From Anaerolineales bacterium (GTDB lineage: Bacteria > Chloroflexota > Anaerolineae > Anaerolineales > UBA4823), in NCBI GenBank assembly GCA_026415275.1, contig JAOAHK010000069.1, positions 1 through 9,020 on the forward strand: a stretch of 9,020 nucleotides of DNA, given 5' to 3'. Shown here one piece after another: positions 5,501 through 9,020 of the stretch; position 1 is the stretch's first letter; every line of letters begins with the position of its first letter. Both the position numbers and the translations under genes were made by a program. The notes below the pieces were generated by a model that worked only from the letters and a program-made list of their open reading frames with translations, was not told the origin of the DNA and made no database searches.

Positions 5501-6834
5501 GAGTTAGATCCTCCTACACAAATCTGCTCCATGCGCATTAGGGTTTCTTCGAAAGGAGAGAATTGATCGGGTGGCTGTTGGAGCAAATCCAAAATCTCCG
5601 GTAAGGCACGGAGTGCTGCATCAATGTCCGCATCAGAGCCTTCTACATAAGCGCCGATATTGATCAGATCTCTTGCCTTCTCATATGCAGCCATTAGCTT
5701 CCGAATTTGATTGGCAAAGGCTCGGTGCTCTGGTTCCGTTACCCTTGGCATCACGCGACTAACGCTGTTCAAAACATCAATTGCTGGATAGTGGTTGCGC
5801 GCAGCAAGATCACGGCTGAGAACAATATGCCCATCTAGGATCGAGCGCGCAGCATCACAAATTGGCTCATTAAAGTCATCGCCTTCGACCAAAACCGTAT
5901 AAAAGCCGGTGATCGAACCATACTCGTTTGTCCCTGCCCGCTCAAGCAATTTGGGCAGAAGAGCAAATACGGAGGGAGTATAACCCTTACTGGCAGGCGG
6001 TTCCCCAATCGCTAGACCCACTTCGCGCTGTGCCATGGCAAAACGGGTGACCGAGTCCATGAGCAACGTGACATCCAAACCACAATCGCGGAAGTACTCT
6101 GCAACGGTAGTAGCAACCCAAGCAGCTTTTAGGCGGATCAAAGCTGGTTGATCGGAGGTAGAGACGACCACAACAGACCGTTGCAGCCCTTCCCAACCCA
6201 AATCGCGTTCGATAAATTCTTGCACCTCACGCCCGCGTTCTCCCACTAGTGCTACCACGCTGACATCCGAACGGGAGCTGCGCGCAATACTACCCAGAAG
6301 TGTGCTTTTGCCAACCCCACTGCCCGAGAAGATGCCAATTCTCTGTCCCTTCCCACAGGTGAGCAATCCATCGATGGCGCGCACACCGGTGACCAAGGGT
6401 TCGGTGATCGAGCGCCTGGTCAGCGGATGAGGTGCTGGTCGATAGGTCGGCACTAACTCAAAATCGGTCAATTCACCTAGTCCGTCAATGGGTTTACCCA
6501 ACCCATCCAAGACGCGACCCAAAAGCGACTTTCCCACTGGCGCTTGGAAAGAACTCCCCATCGGGAAAACCGGGCTACCTGGTTGAATGCCTTGCATTTC
6601 ACCCAGTGGCATTAAGAGTATGCGCTGTTCACGAAAGCCAACCACTTCGGCAATCAATTTCTGATGAGCGTTTGAATGAATCTCGCAAACCTCGCCAATC
6701 TGGCAATCCAAACCGGTTGCCTCAATGGTCAAGCCCACAACTTGAACAACTCGTCCCGAGAGTCGAATCGTGTTTATACGATTTAGAACCGAGTGATAGC
6801 GGGTAAGATCGGGCAACGTGAAAAGTTCGTTCAT
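5497..6834 (-). CDS. fliI: Flagellum-specific export ATPase FliI
   Basis: FliI hydrolyses ATP at the base of the flagellar type III export gate and works with FliH and FliJ. The protein has 445 residues from the ATG at 6834. The N-terminal beta-barrel (about 15-90) includes SGRVVQVVGLTIEATG. The Walker A loop SGSGVGKST is at 170-178 with Lys176, the catalytic glutamate is E199 in VGERGREVQEF, and Walker B LLMD is at 257-260. They are followed by the FliI-specific SVTRFAMAQREVGLAIGEPP stretch. The C-terminal helical domain is complete. An upstream in-frame ATG at 6879 would add 15 residues, which overlap fliH and are not typical. The ATG at 6834, four bases after the fliH stop and with a modest AGGG site upstream, gives the family N-terminus. 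The Walker and catalytic motifs are intact, so it should be active. Confidence 0.97.
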   Translation of the reverse strand: MNELFTLPDLTRYHSVLNRINTIRLSGRVVQVVGLTIEATGLDCQIGEVCEIHSNAHQKLIAEVVGFREQRILLMPLGEMQGIQPGSPVFPMGSSFQAPVGKSLLGRVLDGLGKPIDGLGELTDFELVPTYRPAPHPLTRRSITEPLVTGVRAIDGLLTCGKGQRIGIFSGSGVGKSTLLGSIARSSRSDVSVVALVGERGREVQEFIERDLGWEGLQRSVVVVSTSDQPALIRLKAAWVATTVAEYFRDCGLDVTLLMDSVTRFAMAQREVGLAIGEPPASKGYTPSVFALLPKLLERAGTNEYGSITGFYTVLVEGDDFNEPICDAARSILDGHIVLSRDLAARNHYPAIDVLNSVSRVMPRVTEPEHRAFANQIRKLMAAYEKARDLINIGAYVEGSDADIDAALRALPEILDLLQQPPDQFSPFEETLMRMEQICVGGSNS

Positions 6835-6838
6835 CTTA

Positions 6839-7759
6839 CTACCCTGCTTGATTTTTCTCCAAGGCTGAAAGCAAGGCATCGGTCGCCAATTGGAATTGGG
6901 TTTCTACGCGCGCATCGACCGTTCCATACTGACCTTCGATATAGCAACCACCCCGCTTAATCAGGTCGGAAGGGATCAATTCCACCCGTTGTCCGGCTGT
7001 GACTCCTTGCAATTTATCCCAGTGAGCGCTCAACATAGCGGCATCTTCGGGATGGAGGTAAACGCGCAGATCACCTAAAGATTTTGCTTGGCTCAACGCC
7101 CGTGCAAATGCCTGCCCCAACGTGTCTGGGTCTAACGGCAGACCATCACCAAAAATCGTTTGGGCAATCTCGATCACCAAACGGAGCATCATCATCTCCC
7201 CCTGTTCAAACAGGTTCTCTTTCCATTTCTGCACTTCGTCTACAATTGCCCGCGCAGCTTTCAGCATGCTCTGCGCTTCCGCATTGGCGGCCGCTTGTCC
7301 ATCTGCATAAGCCTGACGATGGATCAAGGACGCTTGGTCCTCAGCTTCCTGCACAATCCGTTGTGCCTCAAGACGTGCCTCAGCAAGTAGCTGTTCCGCC
7401 TCGCGTTGTGCTTTTCGCAGCGTTTCCTCCGCCTTCTGCGTTAATTCACGGCTGCGCAGATGATCATGGGTGTTGCCGTGCTTTACCTGAATGGCAACTA
7501 ATGCTTCCGGTTGCCATAGCTTTACCTCACCGGTCGGCACCTCAGTATTCACGCTTGTCGCAGTTGGTGAAGAGGTGATTTTCTCTTTGACAATTTCCAC
7601 CAACTCTACAAAACCATCGCTGTTACCTGACCCTGAAGGACCATTGGGCGTTGGAGAGACTCGGTTAACGGGAGGGGAAACATGAAAATCCAAAGGCTTC
7701 CACTCCTGAACCTGAGTTTGAGAACGAGGTTCCTGACCCTGCTTAGACGATGATGGCAT
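6839..7759 (-). CDS. fliH: Flagellar assembly protein FliH (ATPase regulator)
   Basis: FliH dimers bind FliI, hold it in check and dock it on the C ring; they resemble the peripheral stalk of V/F ATPases. The 306-residue protein has three parts. A low-complexity, Pro/Ser/Gln/Asn-rich N-terminus covers about residues 1-95. A long Ala/Glu/Lys/Arg-rich coiled coil (ELTQKAEETLRKAQREAEQL and onwards, about 105-185) follows. The C-terminal domain contains MLRLVIEIAQTIFGD, VYLHPEDAAML and a GGCYIEGQYGTVDARVETQ segment, characteristic of FliH/HrpE/V-ATPase E subunits. The ATG at 7759 is preferred, with AGGAG (7766-7770) six bases upstream; a GTG at 7774 would add five residues. The start lies inside the last codons of fliG, an overlap of 17 bases. 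At about 300 residues it is somewhat longer than many FliH, owing to the disordered N-terminus. Confidence 0.94.
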   Translation of the reverse strand: MPSSSKQGQEPRSQTQVQEWKPLDFHVSPPVNRVSPTPNGPSGSGNSDGFVELVEIVKEKITSSPTATSVNTEVPTGEVKLWQPEALVAIQVKHGNTHDHLRSRELTQKAEETLRKAQREAEQLLAEARLEAQRIVQEAEDQASLIHRQAYADGQAAANAEAQSMLKAARAIVDEVQKWKENLFEQGEMMMLRLVIEIAQTIFGDGLPLDPDTLGQAFARALSQAKSLGDLRVYLHPEDAAMLSAHWDKLQGVTAGQRVELIPSDLIKRGGCYIEGQYGTVDARVETQFQLATDALLSALEKNQAG

Positions 7760-8759
7760 ATTCTGCTCCTGCACCGCCGATCACGATTTCTTCGGCTTCC
7801 TCCAACGCGCGCACGACCTCGACAATCCGTCTCTGGGCAGCATAAACATTCTTTGCCAATTGCGGTCCGAGTAATTCGACTTCTTCTTGCAATGTTTCTC
7901 TTGCTCGTTCCGATAGATTGCGGTAAATCAATTCGCGCACCTTTTCTGGCGCTCCCTTTAGAGCTAGAGCCAAATCTTGTTTGTTGACATCGCGCAACAC
8001 CCGTTGGATGCTCTTATCATCTAGCTTGACGAGATCATCAAAGGTAAACATATTGGCACGGATTTCCTCCACCAATGAGGGGTTGACCGGTTCCAAAGCC
8101 TCGAAGATCGTCTTTTGAACGCCGCGATCTACGTTGTTCAACATTTTGACGAGGAAAGAGACACCGCCCGTTTCACGAAATCCGGCCACACTAATCACAC
8201 CGCTAAGCTTGTGCTTCAAACCCCGTTCGATGACATCTACAACGTTTGGAGAGACGCGATCCATCTTTGCTAAGCGCAAGGTAACTTCCACTTGCAAATC
8301 CGGCGGCAGATGGGTCATAATGTCTGCTGCCAACTTTGCTTCAAGATACGAAAGGACTAAGGCAATAGTCTGAGGATGTTCTTCTGAGAGCAAATTTGCC
8401 ACCTGAGCGGGATCAGCGCTGCGAAGAATTTCGAATGAAGAGAGTTGCTGACTGGCTGTAATGCGCTCCAGAATCTCAGCACCGCGGCGCGGTCCGACCG
8501 CTCGGGCAAGCAGTTGGCGAGAGTACTCCACACCACCCATCATTAAGTTTGCACTTGCCATTGAGAGAGCTAAGGCCTCTTCCATGATTTCCGCGCGCGT
8601 CTCTTGGGAGACGGTGCCAATTTCGCTGACCGCCATCAGAACGCGTTCCAGTTCGCTTTCACTCAAATACTGCAGGATCTTTGAGGATTTTTCCACCCCA
8701 AGGCAGAGCAATAAAACTGCAGCTTTATATAAACCCGAAGACTCGTTCAACTCAGCCAT
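7743..8759 (-). CDS. fliG: Flagellar motor switch protein FliG
   Basis: FliG forms the rotor ring on FliF, takes torque from the stator and changes rotation sense through FliM. This 338-residue protein shows the full layout. The N-terminal FliF-binding domain begins LYKAAVLLLCLG. The middle domain has the EHPQTIA motif (127-133). A GGVSFLVKMLNN linker leads to the C-terminal armadillo domain, with MFTFDDLVKLDDKSIQRVLR from 237. Torque residues equivalent to E. coli K264, R281, D288 and D289 are present as K, R, E and E. The position of E. coli R297 appears to be Leu301. The ATG at 8759 is chosen with GGAGG (8772-8776) 12 bases upstream; the ATG at 8771 adds four residues but directly abuts that site. 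The gene overlaps the end of fliF by eight bases from this start. Confidence 0.96.
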   Translation of the reverse strand: MAELNESSGLYKAAVLLLCLGVEKSSKILQYLSESELERVLMAVSEIGTVSQETRAEIMEEALALSMASANLMMGGVEYSRQLLARAVGPRRGAEILERITASQQLSSFEILRSADPAQVANLLSEEHPQTIALVLSYLEAKLAADIMTHLPPDLQVEVTLRLAKMDRVSPNVVDVIERGLKHKLSGVISVAGFRETGGVSFLVKMLNNVDRGVQKTIFEALEPVNPSLVEEIRANMFTFDDLVKLDDKSIQRVLRDVNKQDLALALKGAPEKVRELIYRNLSERARETLQEEVELLGPQLAKNVYAAQRRIVEVVRALEEAEEIVIGGAGAEYAIIV

Positions 8760-9001
8760 TTCTGCGTTCATCCTCCGCTAGCCAAAGTTGAATAGCCTCA
8801 GCTATGCTGGCTGGATCACTCTCGGCGACTTCATCCAGGGTTTTCTGTAGTTGTTCGTACTCGGGTGAAAGGGTCGGCAGTTCAATCTTAGGCATCTTTC
8901 GCTCTGGTGGAGGCGGAGGTGGTGTTTCGGCTGTCAACCCCTGCGGTGTCACACCCGCTGAAGGAATTCCAGTTGGCAAGCCCTCATAGCCCGCTCCTAG
9001 T
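8752..9001 (-). CDS. fliF: Flagellar M-ring protein FliF, C-terminal fragment
   Basis: Only the last 82 codons or so are present, because the contig ends here in adapter sequence. FliF is the membrane protein that builds the MS ring. The final 40 residues (LQKTLDEVAESDPASIAEAIQLWLAEDERRNG region) match the cytoplasmic FliG-binding tail, with the usual ...(N/D)P..(V/I)A..I..WL.ED pattern. The gene lies directly upstream of fliG and overlaps it, the standard arrangement. Before the tail is a Gly/Pro/Thr-rich linker with six prolines in a row (8905-8922). The periplasmic ring-building domains and both membrane segments are outside the window. Residues read from 9002-9018 (MCIRDR) are adapter translation and not part of the protein, so the real start is not here. 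Confidence 0.9.
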
Positions 9002-9020
9002 CTGTCTCTTATACACATCT
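9002..9020. other. Tn5/Nextera mosaic-end adapter (artificial sequence)
   Basis: The last 19 bases read CTGTCTCTTATACACATCT, the exact reverse complement of the 19-base Tn5 mosaic end AGATGTGTATAAGAGACAG used in transposase-based library kits. It sits flush with the window end and inside the fliF reading frame, where it would encode the peptide MCIRDR, a known artefact. Genuine sequence therefore stops at 9001. A natural Tn5/IS50 insertion is not supported, because nothing of the element besides the mosaic end is present. Confidence 0.96.

Noticed and set aside
7084..7578. 164-codon plus-strand frame opposite fliH
   Set aside because: Antisense to the repetitive Ala/Glu coiled-coil coding region, which tends to leave opposite frames open. 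Its Pro/Ser/Leu/Gln-rich product resembles no family.
9002..9020. Natural Tn5/IS50 insertion in fliF
   Set aside because: Only the 19-base mosaic end is present, exactly at the sequence end. The engineered mosaic end differs from natural IS50 ends, so library adapter is the simple explanation.

Overview
This window is one uninterrupted flagellar assembly operon, read entirely on the minus strand. In transcription order (right to left) it holds: the 3' end of fliF, then fliG, fliH, fliI, fliJ, a lytic transglycosylase, flgB, fliK, a very short flgD, a TIGR02530-type flagellar operon protein, flgE, and the 5' part of a FliK-like gene that runs off the left edge. Genes overlap or nearly touch. 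The only gaps over 50 bases are the 64 bases before flgE and the roughly 62 bases after it, and each holds an inverted repeat. No promoter, Rho-independent terminator, RNA gene, mobile element or CRISPR array was found. The promoter is probably upstream of fliF, beyond the right edge.

The gene products form one assembly line. FliF is the MS ring and FliG the rotor/switch ring on it. FliH, FliI and FliJ are the export ATPase complex. The transglycosylase probably opens peptidoglycan for the rod and FlgB is a proximal rod subunit. FlgD caps the growing hook, FlgE is the hook subunit and FliK sets hook length and switches export specificity. The order fliF-G-H-I-J ... fliK-flgD-(TIGR02530)-flgE is that of Firmicutes and several other phyla with Bacillus-like fla operons. 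Departures are flgB sitting far from its usual place ahead of fliF, a transglycosylase in the slot where Bacillus has ylxF, and a second FliK-like gene after flgE. A Chloroflexota or Firmicutes-like bacterium of middling GC is plausible, but the phylum cannot be fixed from this window.

The last 19 bases (9002-9020) are not biological. They match the Tn5/Nextera mosaic end, so the contig ends in untrimmed library adapter and fliF is cut there. The best leads for a second look are the 84-residue FlgD, the signal-less transglycosylase, the relocated flgB, the FliK-like second gene with an internal repeat, the perfect 13-bp hairpin before it, and an apparent loss of a conserved motor arginine in FliG. 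This is a known machine with unusual parts; I see no wholly new system.
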